Source: Kiloniella majae
Lineage (GTDB): Bacteria; Pseudomonadota; Alphaproteobacteria; Kiloniellales; Kiloniellaceae
Direction: 5' to 3'
DNA length: 64,000 nucleotides
NCBI RefSeq assembly: GCF_002118315.1
Contig: NZ_MTSZ01000003.1
Span: 124,001 to 188,000 of the forward strand
Numbering within the stretch: the stretch's first letter is position 1; each line of letters starts with the position of its first letter. Shown one piece after another: positions 16,561 to 25,756 of the stretch. A program made the position numbers and the translations under genes. The notes below the pieces were generated by a model. It was not told the origin of the DNA, did no database searches, and saw only the letters and a program-made list of their open reading frames with translations.

Positions 16561-17909
16561 GATCTTCTGTAAAACTTGGAATTGCTGCTGCTCTATCTAT
16601 TTTGTTGAGCTTTTATAACCTCTCTTTGGCCTTTGCTGTTGATATCACAGAGGTTACAAGTCCTGGCGGTATCAAGGCTTGGCTTATCGAAGATCGTAGT
16701 AATCCGATTATCTCTATGAAATTCGCTTTCTCAGGGGGCTCATCTGTTGATCCCAACGGTAAAGAAGGTTTAGCCAATCTTGTGGCGGCAACAATCGATG
16801 AGGGAGCGGGAGACCTTGGTTCACAAGCTTTTCAAGCCAAACTGAATGATTTGTCGATTTCACTTGGCTTTGATGCAGGACGTGAATTTTTTAGCGGTGA
16901 GCTTGTTACACTGAAAAAAAATAAGGCGACAGCATTTAAATTACTTAACCTGTCTCTGACATCCCCAAGGTTTGATGAGGAGCCTGTTGAGCGTATTCGA
17001 ACGCAAATCACGCTCGTTCTACAACAGCGACAGGATGACCCAGGATACAAGGCTCAAGCGACGTTACGTGACCTTTATTATCCTAGTCACGTTTACGGAC
17101 GTCCAAATGACGGTACGCCAGAGAGCCTCAAAAAAATAGCAGTTCCAGATATGAAAAATTATCTGAGAGAGAATATCGCACGAGCTAACCTGACGGTAGC
17201 TGTTGTTGGTGATATTGATGCCGAGGAACTCGGGAGCCTTTTGGATCAGGCTTTTGACGGAATTGCTCAGAAGGTGAAGTTATTTAGCATTCCAGAGGCG
17301 AAGCCCGCGATTAAAGGTGGCACCATCATTTTGGATGAAGACATTCCACAGAGTGAAGTCTTAATGGCACAAGCTGGCATTGCTCGTGATGATCCGGATT
17401 ATTACGCAGCTTTTATTGTGAATCATATTTTGGGGGGCGGTAGTTTTTCGTCACGTCTTTATCAGGAAGTTCGGGAGAAAAGAGGATTGGCCTATTCAGT
17501 AGGGAGTTATCTTTCTTTGTTGGATCAAGCGCCCCTACTTATGGCGTCGGTTGCCACGCAGAATGAGCGAGTGGCCGAAACGGTCCGTATCATGAAAGAA
17601 CAATGGTCCTTAATGGCAGAAGAAGGGCCAGGTGAAGAAGAACTTAGAGATGCCAAAACCTATTTAACAGGTTCGTTCCCTCTTAGTTTTACCAGCACGG
17701 GACGGGTTGCAAATATTCTTTTGGCCATGCAGTTGAATGATCTCGGAATTGATTATCTTGATCGGCGAAATGAATATCTGGAATCCGTATCTCTGGCCGA
17801 TGCAAAGCGCGCCGCAAAAAGGCTTTTCGATACAGATGCACTTACCGTCGTTATTGCTGGCCGTCCTGAAGGTATTGAGCAACAAACACCGTTAACAACA
17901 GCCCCGTAA
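16557..17909 (+). CDS. M16-family peptidase, non-catalytic partner subunit
   Basis: This 450-residue M16 protein has a signal-like hydrophobic N-terminus and a peptidase-M16 fold. At the equivalent of the HxxEH motif it has GLANLVAATIDEG, so no zinc ligands are present. It keeps the substrate-binding Arg/Tyr region (GGGSFSSRLYQEVREKRGLA, then YSVG). In M16B heterodimers such as MPP or FusC-like pairs, one subunit is catalytic and the other recognises substrate; this is presumably the second. The ATG overlaps the previous stop by 4 bases, indicating translational coupling. Confidence 0.92.
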   Translation: MRSSVKLGIAAALSILLSFYNLSLAFAVDITEVTSPGGIKAWLIEDRSNPIISMKFAFSGGSSVDPNGKEGLANLVAATIDEGAGDLGSQAFQAKLNDLSISLGFDAGREFFSGELVTLKKNKATAFKLLNLSLTSPRFDEEPVERIRTQITLVLQQRQDDPGYKAQATLRDLYYPSHVYGRPNDGTPESLKKIAVPDMKNYLRENIARANLTVAVVGDIDAEELGSLLDQAFDGIAQKVKLFSIPEAKPAIKGGTIILDEDIPQSEVLMAQAGIARDDPDYYAAFIVNHILGGGSFSSRLYQEVREKRGLAYSVGSYLSLLDQAPLLMASVATQNERVAETVRIMKEQWSLMAEEGPGEEELRDAKTYLTGSFPLSFTSTGRVANILLAMQLNDLGIDYLDRRNEYLESVSLADAKRAAKRLFDTDALTVVIAGRPEGIEQQTPLTTAP

Positions 17910-18023
17910 AGGTTCTTTTTGGGGCAAAAGGTCAATAGTTACGTTTTCAAAAGATGAAAGCTTTCGTAGTCAGTTACAAATCGGTAATACTACAGGCTTA
18001 TTTGTAGATAGATAAAAGAGACT

Positions 18024-19325
18024 ATGTCTTATACGCATGATGCAGAATTTTGCCTTGCCAGAACACTTGGTGAGGGTGGCTTGGAACAGCAAATTTTTGA
18101 AGAGCAACTTCAAGGCTGCAAAGCCAGTCTGGCCCGTCTTAAAGATGATAAAGACAATGGGCGGTTGCCATTCCTGACGGTTCCTTACGAACGCGATGAT
18201 CTCGTCGCCTGTCAAACGGTTGTCTCTTCCTATCGCGATAACTGCGATGATGTCATTGTGCTCGGGACTGGTGGTTCTTCGCTGGGTGGGCGGACACTTT
18301 ATGGTCTGGCGACCAGCGCGTTTGGACCGATTAATGGCGGCCCTCACCTTCATTTCATTGATAATATCGATCCGCACAGTTTTGATGTTCTGCTGAAGCA
18401 TCTGGATATTTCCCGTACCGGATTGATTGTTGTGTCTAAATCCGGATCAACTGCGGAAACAGTTTCCCAGTTCATGGCTTTATTGCCGATATTCCAGAAA
18501 GAGTATGGCCCGGATAAGCTATCAGAGCGAGTGACTGTTATCACTGAACCTCGTCCGAACCCGCTCAGAAAGCTTGCCAGAGATCTGGGACTGGAATGCC
18601 TTGATCAAAACCCGTTAATTGGCGGACGGTTTTGTATTCTAACCTTGGTCGGCTTACTTCCGGCAATGATTGCTGGGCTGGATGCTGCAGCTTTAAGAGA
18701 TGGTGCCCGGAAAGTCGTGGATCAGGCTTTTTCTGATACTTATATGGAAGATATTCCGGCGGCTGTTGGAGCTGCGATTGCAACGGGGTTACAGCGTCAG
18801 CGGGGTATTCGCCAAACTGTTATCATGCCTTACGAGGACAGGCTTGCAGATCTTGGGCTCTGGTATAATCAGTTATGGGCCGAAAGCTTGGGCAAAGAGG
18901 GTAAGGGAACAACACCAATCCGCGCTCTTGGAACTGTGGATCAACATAGCCAGCTGCAACTATATTTGGATGGTCCTCAGGACAAGATGTTCACCATGAT
19001 TTATCATGATGCCAAGGGAATGGGGCTACCTGTTGATTCTGTGCTGCCAAAAGGTGAAGATTCGCTGAGTTATCTCCGGGGGCGGACGCTTGGTGATTTG
19101 CTTACGGTGTCTGCTGAGGCAACCACGCAGACCTTGGCAAAAAATGGTCGCCCAGTGAGAAAGTTTTTGCTGGATAAAATTGATGAAGAAACCTTGGGTG
19201 CCTTGACCATGCACTTTATGTTGGAAACTGTTATCACAGCCGATCTTCTTGGAGTGAATCCTTATGATCAACCTGCTGTTGAACAAGGAAAAGTTCTTGC
19301 TCGCCGCATGCTAAAAGATCTTTAA
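18024..19325 (+). CDS. pgi: Glucose-6-phosphate isomerase, short form
   Basis: The enzyme interconverts glucose 6-phosphate and fructose 6-phosphate in the cytoplasm. At 433 residues it is shorter than the approximately 550-residue E. coli type and matches a compact form seen in some alphaproteobacteria. Sugar-isomerase motifs are visible: VIVLGTGGSSLGGRTL (about residues 75-90), VVSKSGSTAETVSQF, and the substrate loop around GKEGKGTTPIRALGTVDQHS. A short 15-base gap leads into mutL, so the two are probably co-transcribed though functionally unrelated. Confidence 0.95.
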   Translation: MSYTHDAEFCLARTLGEGGLEQQIFEEQLQGCKASLARLKDDKDNGRLPFLTVPYERDDLVACQTVVSSYRDNCDDVIVLGTGGSSLGGRTLYGLATSAFGPINGGPHLHFIDNIDPHSFDVLLKHLDISRTGLIVVSKSGSTAETVSQFMALLPIFQKEYGPDKLSERVTVITEPRPNPLRKLARDLGLECLDQNPLIGGRFCILTLVGLLPAMIAGLDAAALRDGARKVVDQAFSDTYMEDIPAAVGAAIATGLQRQRGIRQTVIMPYEDRLADLGLWYNQLWAESLGKEGKGTTPIRALGTVDQHSQLQLYLDGPQDKMFTMIYHDAKGMGLPVDSVLPKGEDSLSYLRGRTLGDLLTVSAEATTQTLAKNGRPVRKFLLDKIDEETLGALTMHFMLETVITADLLGVNPYDQPAVEQGKVLARRMLKDL

Positions 19326-19340
19326 TCAGGAGCCTTTTCA

Positions 19341-21287
19341 GTGCTTATTCGCCGTTTACCTAACACCCTTGTTAATCAGATTGCTGCTGGTGAGGTTATC
19401 GAGCGTCCTGCCGCGGCAATTAAAGAGTTGGTTGAGAACGCACTGGATGCAGGATCACGCAACATTGATGTGGTGATGCGCGATGGTGGGCGAAGTTATA
19501 TTTCGGTTACGGATGATGGCTGTGGGATGAGCTGTGAAGGGCTTGGCATTTGTATCGAGCGTCATGCAACCTCAAAGCTTCCCAGTGATGATCTTGTTCA
19601 TATTAAAACGCTGGGGTTTCGGGGCGAGGCCCTTCCGTCAATCGGTGCGGTTGCTCGCCTGCAAATCACCAGTCGTGAAGCTGGTGCCGAGGATGCCTGG
19701 ACAATTAAGGTCGAAGGCGGTGTTGTTATAGATCCGCAGCCTGCAGCGTGTAACGCCGGGACGCGGGTCGAAATCAGAGATCTGTTTTTTGCAACGCCTG
19801 CCCGGTTGAAGTTCCTAAAAGCAGCGCGAACAGAAGTCAGTCATGCCGAAGATGTCTTGAAACGTTTGGCAATGGCCAATCCGGAAGTGGGCTTTTCGCT
19901 GTCGGATGAAAAAAGAACCATTCTTCGATTACCAGCCAGTAGTGGTGATTTGTTCGAAGTCAGGTTGAAGCGTCTTTCATCCGTCATGGCGCGTGAATTC
20001 GAAGAAAACGCGCTGCCTATTGAAGCTGAACGTGAATATCTGAAACTCTCTGGTTATATCGGATTACCGACCCTTAATCGTGGGAATGCACAGCACCAAT
20101 ATCTATTTGTGAATGGTCGCCCGGTAAAGGATCGGCTGTTACAGGGTGCCGTTAGAGGCGCGTATCAGGACTTTTTGGCACGAGATCGTCACCCTCTTCT
20201 TGCTTTGTTTCTGGACCTGCCGCCTGAAATGGTCGATGTGAACGTACATCCGGCCAAGACGGAAGTTCGTTTCCGGGATGCTGCCTTGGTGCGCGGCCTG
20301 ATTGTTGGCGCCTGTAAACACGCACTTGCCGAGGCAGGGCATCGGGCTTCAACATCTGTCGGGAATGCGGCTTTGGGAATGCTGGAAGCTGCGCGGGCAA
20401 GGGGTGAACAAGGTGGGGGATATGCGTCCCCACGCCCCAGCACCGACTATACGTGGCAATCCAAACCTTCAGTTAATTACCCCTCAGGACGGTTGTCTGA
20501 TGCTGTTATGGATTACCATGCGCCACTGTCAGATGGGCAGACGGGGGCAACGCAATCTGCTTTACCAGGGGCAGAAGACTTTATTCCGCAAGCAAGACAG
20601 GAACATTTCCCGCCGGGGCTTTCTGAAGGACCAACGGCATGGAACGGGGAAATTGCGGTATCTCAAGGTTATACTACTGATGTTGATAATTTTGACCATG
20701 CATCTCACCCTCTGGGGGCTGCACGGGCACAATTTCACGAAAATTACATTATAACGCAGACTGCGGATGGAATTGTCGTTGTTGATCAGCATGCCGCCCA
20801 TGAAAGGCTGGTTCTTGAGAAAATGAAAGCGCAGATGGCGGAGCAGGGGGTTAAAACCCAGATGTTGCTTTTGCCGGAAGTTGTCGAACTGGATGAAGAT
20901 GCGGCTCACAGATTGGTCAAACGAGCCGATGAGTTATCAGAATTAGGACTGGTACTTGAAGGTTTCGGTGCCGGCGCTGTTGTCGTTCGAGAGGTTCCTG
21001 CAATCCTTGGAGAGCGCGCCAATGCAGCGGCATTAGTGACTGATCTTGCCGATGAACTTGCTGAGTTAGGGGAAACCCTTGCGCTGAAAGAGCAAATTGA
21101 ACGGGTTTTGGGGACTATGGCATGCCATGGTTCCGTCCGGTCGGGGCGTCGCCTCAATGGGGAAGAGATGAATGCTCTACTGCGGCAGATGGAAGTTACT
21201 CCGCATTCCGGGCAATGTAATCATGGACGTCCGACCTATATTGAATTGAAGCTCGCTGATATAGAAAAACTCTTTTCCAGAAGGTAA
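19341..21287 (+). CDS. mutL: DNA mismatch repair protein MutL
   Basis: The 648-residue protein starts at GTG with an AGGAG ribosome-binding site. The GHKL ATPase domain has ELVENALDAGS, DDGCGM and GFRGEALPSI. After a variable linker (about residues 340-460) the C-terminal domain carries the endonuclease motif DQHAAHERLVLE, the ACHGSVRSG segment and SGQCNHGRPTYIEL. These show a nicking MutL, as in organisms without MutH. It acts with MutS to direct strand excision. Upstream neighbour is pgi. Downstream, two unusual genes separate it from rsmD. Confidence 0.97.
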   Translation: MLIRRLPNTLVNQIAAGEVIERPAAAIKELVENALDAGSRNIDVVMRDGGRSYISVTDDGCGMSCEGLGICIERHATSKLPSDDLVHIKTLGFRGEALPSIGAVARLQITSREAGAEDAWTIKVEGGVVIDPQPAACNAGTRVEIRDLFFATPARLKFLKAARTEVSHAEDVLKRLAMANPEVGFSLSDEKRTILRLPASSGDLFEVRLKRLSSVMAREFEENALPIEAEREYLKLSGYIGLPTLNRGNAQHQYLFVNGRPVKDRLLQGAVRGAYQDFLARDRHPLLALFLDLPPEMVDVNVHPAKTEVRFRDAALVRGLIVGACKHALAEAGHRASTSVGNAALGMLEAARARGEQGGGYASPRPSTDYTWQSKPSVNYPSGRLSDAVMDYHAPLSDGQTGATQSALPGAEDFIPQARQEHFPPGLSEGPTAWNGEIAVSQGYTTDVDNFDHASHPLGAARAQFHENYIITQTADGIVVVDQHAAHERLVLEKMKAQMAEQGVKTQMLLLPEVVELDEDAAHRLVKRADELSELGLVLEGFGAGAVVVREVPAILGERANAAALVTDLADELAELGETLALKEQIERVLGTMACHGSVRSGRRLNGEEMNALLRQMEVTPHSGQCNHGRPTYIELKLADIEKLFSRR

Positions 21288-21395
21288 TCGTTCCTATTTA
21301 TAAGCTGTACTCTTTTTACGTCTTAATCGTTTGAGTGTTGACTACTGGGAAGTATTCAAAGGCTTTTCAGGAACAAATTGCGTCAGGAGAATCTT

Positions 21396-22538
21396 TTGAG
21401 TTTTGACTTTTTAAGCCTGAAACCTGCCACCCGATTCTTCCATGCCTTTAGTGACGATTATTATCAGGAAGTTCCCGATGACTGGTGGGTAATTGTCACG
21501 GATGTTGTCAGTTCTACCAAAGCTATAGAAGCCGGGCGCTATAAAGATATCAATATGCTGGGGGCTGCCTGTATTACGGTAGTTTTTAATACAGTTGGTG
21601 GGGCGACAATTCCCTTCGTCTTTGGGGGCGATGGTGCATCCTTTCTGTGCTCGTCTAATGATCGTGAAGCGTTGATTGATGAATTGCTTGCGGTCAAAAG
21701 CTTTGGTCAGGACTTTTATGATCTTGAATTAAGAGTTGGGTGTGTGCCTGTTTCACAGATCAAAGAATGTGGCAAAAGTATTCAAGTTGCTCGATTAGAG
21801 CTATCACCCGGCAATAGCCTCGCATTATTCAATGGTGGTGGATTAGCCTTGGCCGATTCCATTATAAAGGCGGATAAAACTGGAGAGTTTTGCAAGCTGC
21901 ATGCTGTCACACGGTTACCTAATCTGGAGGGGCTCTCCTGTCACTGGCAGCCTTTGAAATCGGTTAATGGGCAGATCATTACATTGTTGGTACATGCGAT
22001 TCATGATCACGAATATCCACGTATCGTTGATAATATAGAACAAATTCTGAACAGGGAAAATTCAGATACAAATCCTGTGAAAATTCAACATATGAAACTT
22101 AGAGGGCTTTTTGAGAACTTTTTTTTGGAAAAATTTGCTGCAAGTAAGGGAAGAGGAACTCACATCTGGCCTTCTCTGAAGAGTCTCTTTCAAAAGATTT
22201 ATTTGCGGGGGGCTCATTTTATGAATTTAAAGTCAGGCCCTTATCAACCGGAAACCTATCTCACAGAGTTACGCAATAATTCTGATTTCAGGAAGTTTGA
22301 TGATATGGTGCGGATGGTTTTAGATTGCGATTTACAGGTTATCCAAGAACTCCATATGTACCTGGAGCGTGAACAGGCCGAAGGCAAAATAGCCTATGGC
22401 ACACATGTTTCTGACGAAGCATTGATGACTTGCCTGTTGCTCGATTTACATTGTGCGCAACATATCCACTTTATTGACGGAGCCGATGGTGGTTACGCAA
22501 TGGCTGCAAAAAGCCTGAAAGCTCAGATGGCGCAATAA
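21396..22538 (+). CDS. DUF3095 family protein, nucleotidyl-cyclase-like
   Basis: The 380-residue protein starts best at TTG 21396, which has an AGGAG ribosome-binding site 6 bases away; an in-frame TTG at 21378 lacks one. I recognise DUF3095 from the opening FFHAFSDDYYQEVPDDWW. The next stretch, VIVTDVVSSTKAIEAGRYK, and a later IPFVFGGDGASFL resemble the two metal-binding Asp regions of class III nucleotidyl cyclases. The C-terminal half has no assigned role. It lies after mutL and before an unknown gene. If active it would make a cyclic nucleotide, but this is inference. Confidence 0.8.
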   Translation: MSFDFLSLKPATRFFHAFSDDYYQEVPDDWWVIVTDVVSSTKAIEAGRYKDINMLGAACITVVFNTVGGATIPFVFGGDGASFLCSSNDREALIDELLAVKSFGQDFYDLELRVGCVPVSQIKECGKSIQVARLELSPGNSLALFNGGGLALADSIIKADKTGEFCKLHAVTRLPNLEGLSCHWQPLKSVNGQIITLLVHAIHDHEYPRIVDNIEQILNRENSDTNPVKIQHMKLRGLFENFFLEKFAASKGRGTHIWPSLKSLFQKIYLRGAHFMNLKSGPYQPETYLTELRNNSDFRKFDDMVRMVLDCDLQVIQELHMYLEREQAEGKIAYGTHVSDEALMTCLLLDLHCAQHIHFIDGADGGYAMAAKSLKAQMAQ

Positions 22539-22646
22539 TTATAAATCCTCTAGAAGCTTTCGTGATGAATTGAAGCTAAAGCCCTTTTTTAACTATCCTT
22601 TTATGTGCCGCCGTCTAATTGATGAGCGGTCATTTTTTATGAAAGG

Positions 22647-23402
22647 ATGAGTTGCTTGGTAGAAGTAAAAGAAAGTGATCGTGAAAGGCATGAGAGAATT
22701 CTCTATCCGCAAAAAACTGAACAGGAAGGGATGTTTGATCAAATCGGTCGTGGCCTGAAAACACACTTGAAAATTCTTTTTCCCATTTTAAATGAAAATC
22801 CAACAGAACATGAACAGCACGAGTTTGAGACTGAACTAGATGCGTCTTTGGATCATTGGGGAATTAATCCAGAGATCCCCGGGATAAAAGATCCGAATAC
22901 AGGCCCTTTGGTTTTTATGTTCCTAAAGGAAATGGAAAAGTTTCCTCACATGTCTGCCCCAGAGAGAGATGAGTTTTTTGGCAGCTTAGATAAGTTTGGA
23001 AAGCTTCCCGGACAAGGCGCAATTGCTCAAACAATTCGGCTGAAAAGCCAAAGAATTGAGCGCAAGGGTGACGAAGCTATTAAATTTCCACGAACCATGA
23101 CGGACACAGAACTTCTGGACGAAATAAAAAATAATTATGATCGGATCGATCAAACAAAACAGCTCATGGATTTATTGGAATTTAAACCAAAGAAATCTAA
23201 ATCCAAAGCAAGTAAACCTAGAACACTTAAATCTAAGAGTATATATGGAGTTGGTAAAGAAATAGCCGAGAAAATGGCTGTTGTTAATTTGAATAGAGAA
23301 AATAAAGCAAATGAGCGTCTTTTTGAAGAGTTAAACAGGAGGCCGTCGCTGAATTTTGGTGATGAAGAGGCTCGAATCTTAAAGCAATCATCATTCCGAT
23401 AA
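22647..23402 (+). CDS. Unknown Lys-rich cytoplasmic protein
   Basis: The 251-residue product has no signal peptide, membrane segment or family motif I recognise. The N-terminal two thirds (residues 1-175) are acidic/basic and probably helical, with an aromatic-rich part (FPHMSAPERDEFFGSLDKFG). Residues 180-198 are Lys/Ser-rich (PKKSKSKASKPRTLKSKS), which could bind nucleic acid or form a flexible linker. A final helical segment follows. The start may be the ATG at 22647 or a TTG at 22656. Codon use looks AT-richer than in neighbouring mutL. Together with the DUF3095 gene it interrupts mutL and rsmD. Probably a real gene with unknown function. Confidence 0.65.
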   Translation: MSCLVEVKESDRERHERILYPQKTEQEGMFDQIGRGLKTHLKILFPILNENPTEHEQHEFETELDASLDHWGINPEIPGIKDPNTGPLVFMFLKEMEKFPHMSAPERDEFFGSLDKFGKLPGQGAIAQTIRLKSQRIERKGDEAIKFPRTMTDTELLDEIKNNYDRIDQTKQLMDLLEFKPKKSKSKASKPRTLKSKSIYGVGKEIAEKMAVVNLNRENKANERLFEELNRRPSLNFGDEEARILKQSSFR

Positions 23403-23420
23403 TCAGATATGCCAAGTCAG

Positions 23421-24008
23421 TTATGTCTTTTCTACTCTCAAGAAAAAGAAAATTCTGGCTTTGCCGTATTTTCGGTTATCGACCTCTTCAAAATCTGGCG
23501 GGGCGGCGATGTTTTCTTTGGCATCACACTCGGCAACGATCAGGGCCGTTTTTGCAATCCAGCCCGCTTTGTCCAGTGCGGTGATTGCAGGTTCGGTCAG
23601 ATCCTGATTGTAGGGGGCATCCATAAGAACAAGAGAACAGGCTTCTCGAGCCTTCGGAGGGATTAGGGCATCGCCTTGAAGAACCTGGGTGGTCTGTTGT
23701 TCTTTCAGGTTTTTTATATTGTCCCGGAGAGCTGCGAGGCTGTCCGGGGCTTTTTCCATAAAGGTAACTTTTTGTGCGCCTCTTGAGATAGCTTCAAGAC
23801 CCAAGGCACCTGTGCCGGCAAACACGTCCAGAACATGGCAGCCAATAAGTAGTGACTTTGTCCCGGTAGGCAGCAGGCCATTACTGACATCGCCCTGCAA
23901 AAGGATGTTAAAGAGCGATTCGCGTGTTCGATCAAGCGTTGGGCGCGCTGTTTGCCCTGCTGGACAGGATAAAGATCGTCCTCTGTGTTTGCCTCCGACA
24001 ATCCTCAT
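23421..24008 (-). CDS. rsmD: 16S rRNA (guanine-966-N2) methyltransferase
   Basis: The 195-residue enzyme methylates G966 of 16S rRNA during 30S assembly. It begins MRIVGGKHRGRSLSCPAG, followed by RPTLDRTRESLFNIL. The SAM-binding motif is VLDVFAGTGALGLEAISRGA, and the catalytic N-methyltransferase motif is LVLMDAPYNQ (the D/N-P-P-Y type, here DAPY). Length matches RsmD. It starts 28 bases after the rluB stop on the same strand, forming an rluB-rsmD operon. Confidence 0.95.
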   Translation of the reverse strand: MRIVGGKHRGRSLSCPAGQTARPTLDRTRESLFNILLQGDVSNGLLPTGTKSLLIGCHVLDVFAGTGALGLEAISRGAQKVTFMEKAPDSLAALRDNIKNLKEQQTTQVLQGDALIPPKAREACSLVLMDAPYNQDLTEPAITALDKAGWIAKTALIVAECDAKENIAAPPDFEEVDNRKYGKARIFFFLRVEKT

Positions 24009-24036
24009 GCCAATATCATTACCTGAATGTCATTAT

Positions 24037-25104
24037 TTAAACGCGTTTGCCTCGTGAGCCTGACGCGGGTTTTCCACGGGAAGGGCCTGTCTTTTTACCT
24101 GTTGGCTTAGTAGATGCCTTATCCGCAGGTTTTCGGCCAGCTCTACCTTGTGGCTTCTTCCCTGATGGACCTTGTTTACTCGTTTTGTCTTTTGGTGCAC
24201 TTGCTTTGCCCTCAAGACCAAACTGATCCTGGATAAGCTTGGCAGGTAGCTCGACAATATCGCCCGGCTCAATTTCACCAAGCTGGAAAGGACCATAGGA
24301 AACTCTGATCAATCTGTTTACGATCAGGCCAAGGTGTTCACAAACACGACGAATCTCACGGTTTTTTCCCTCTTTCAAAGACATTAACATCCAGGCATTG
24401 GTCTTGGCTTGATGAGAAATACTGGCTTCGATAGGGGCGTAGTGAACGCCATCGATTGTAATACCTTCTGCAAGGGTTTTGATATGCCTTTCATCGACTT
24501 GACCATGTACCCTGACACGGTAGCGACGAGTCCAGCCTGTGGCTGGTAATTCCATTTTACGCTTCAGGCCACCATCATTGGTAAAAAGCAGTAAACCTTC
24601 CGAGTTATAATCCAGCCGTCCAACGGGCTGAAGACGCGGAAGATCTTTGGGAAGATGGTCAAAAACAGTGTCCCGACCTTCGGGGTCGCGTGCAGCTGTT
24701 ATTTGTCCCTTTGGTTTGTGGTATTTCCACAGGCGGGGACGTTCCGGCAAAGGAAGTGGTTCGCCATTGACTTCGATGGCATTGTCCGGACCTACAACAA
24801 TCGCTGGTGTTTCCAGTACTTTACCATCAAGTTTGACACGACCCTCTGCAATCCAGCGTTCTGCATCGCGTCTGGAACAGAGCCCTGCACGTGCGATCAC
24901 CTTTGCAATTCGTTCTTTCTTATCCGAAAGTTCGATTGTCTCAACAGCAGGTTTCGCCTCTTGCTGTGTACTTTTCCCAGAAGGCTTTCCTTTGTAGGGG
25001 CGATTAACTCCCTTACCCTTAAAAGCATTTCCTTTGGTACCAGGACCTTTGGAATCTGGGCGGGATTTCTGGCGATTTAGTCGTGTCGATTTTGAGTTTG
25101 TCAT
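24037..25104 (-). CDS. rluB: 23S rRNA pseudouridine synthase, RluB/RsuA family
   Basis: From the ATG at 25104 the protein has about 355 residues; a longer frame reaches 25209 but its first 35 residues look non-coding. An S4 RNA-binding domain (RIAKVIARAGLCSRRDAERW) is followed by the RsuA/RluB catalytic domain, with the active Asp in QPVGRLDYNSEGLLLFTNDG. Both ends are low-complexity and basic (Lys, Gly, Pro, Ser), especially the last 65 residues (KTSKQGPSGKKPQGRAGRKP). This is typical of alphaproteobacterial RluB-type proteins, which modify the large-subunit rRNA. It is divergent from tadA. Confidence 0.93.
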   Translation of the reverse strand: MTNSKSTRLNRQKSRPDSKGPGTKGNAFKGKGVNRPYKGKPSGKSTQQEAKPAVETIELSDKKERIAKVIARAGLCSRRDAERWIAEGRVKLDGKVLETPAIVVGPDNAIEVNGEPLPLPERPRLWKYHKPKGQITAARDPEGRDTVFDHLPKDLPRLQPVGRLDYNSEGLLLFTNDGGLKRKMELPATGWTRRYRVRVHGQVDERHIKTLAEGITIDGVHYAPIEASISHQAKTNAWMLMSLKEGKNREIRRVCEHLGLIVNRLIRVSYGPFQLGEIEPGDIVELPAKLIQDQFGLEGKASAPKDKTSKQGPSGKKPQGRAGRKPADKASTKPTGKKTGPSRGKPASGSRGKRV

Positions 25105-25238
25105 GGCCGGAATGTATGCTCGACTTTCGCTTCTGTCTACTGTGAATAAAACAAACGTCCTATGCAATTGTGATCTTTGGGGTAATCTCTCGCTCTTCTG
25201 CTTGACCAATCCATGATTTCACAAGAGAGTCCCTTGCT

Positions 25239-25721
25239 ATGGACAAGAAAAAGAAATCTCAGGTTTGCAAAAAGCCGGGCGAAGCTATGGCGCTTGCTTT
25301 GACGGAAGCAAAAAAGGCGGCCGAGGCTGGTGAAGTGCCCGTTGGTGCTGTAATTGTGGATCGTGATAGCGGGCAGGTATTGGCCCAAGCACATAATCGT
25401 GTGGAACGGGATCATGACCCGACTGCGCACGCTGAAGTTTTGGCCATCAGGGCTGTTGGAGGGCAACAAAGCAGTGCCCGTCTTGAAAACTGTGATCTCT
25501 ACGTTACGCTAGAACCATGCCCCATGTGCGCGACAGCGATTTCTTTTGCCCGTATCCAACGAGTTTACTACGGTGCTTATGACCCTAAAGGTGGCGGCGT
25601 GGATCATGGTCCCAGAGTTTATGAGCACTCAACCTGTCACCATGTACCCGAAGTATACGGGGGGATTGGTGAAAAAGAATGCGCAGAAATACTCAAGGCT
25701 TTTTTCCAGAAGCGCCGATAG
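25239..25721 (+). CDS. tadA: tRNA-specific adenosine deaminase
   Basis: The 160-residue zinc enzyme converts A34 to inosine in tRNA-Arg(ACG). The catalytic motif HAEVLAIRAVGG supplies the zinc-binding His and the proton-shuttling Glu, and LEPCPMCATAISFARI supplies two Cys ligands. GAYDPKGGGVDHG is a TadA-type segment. A short Lys-rich N-terminus (MDKKKKSQVCKK) precedes the deaminase core. It is divergent from rluB, a common pairing, and convergent with purD, whose stop is 35 bases away. Confidence 0.95.
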   Translation: MDKKKKSQVCKKPGEAMALALTEAKKAAEAGEVPVGAVIVDRDSGQVLAQAHNRVERDHDPTAHAEVLAIRAVGGQQSSARLENCDLYVTLEPCPMCATAISFARIQRVYYGAYDPKGGGVDHGPRVYEHSTCHHVPEVYGGIGEKECAEILKAFFQKRR

Positions 25722-25756
25722 ATTATCAATCTTTATGTATTTTTTTGAGGTGTTAA

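Noticed and set aside
25105-25209. Longer rluB start at 25209
   Set aside because: The extra 35 residues have no family match and run into the divergent tadA promoter; the ATG at 25104 is followed by a typical RluB-type N-terminus.
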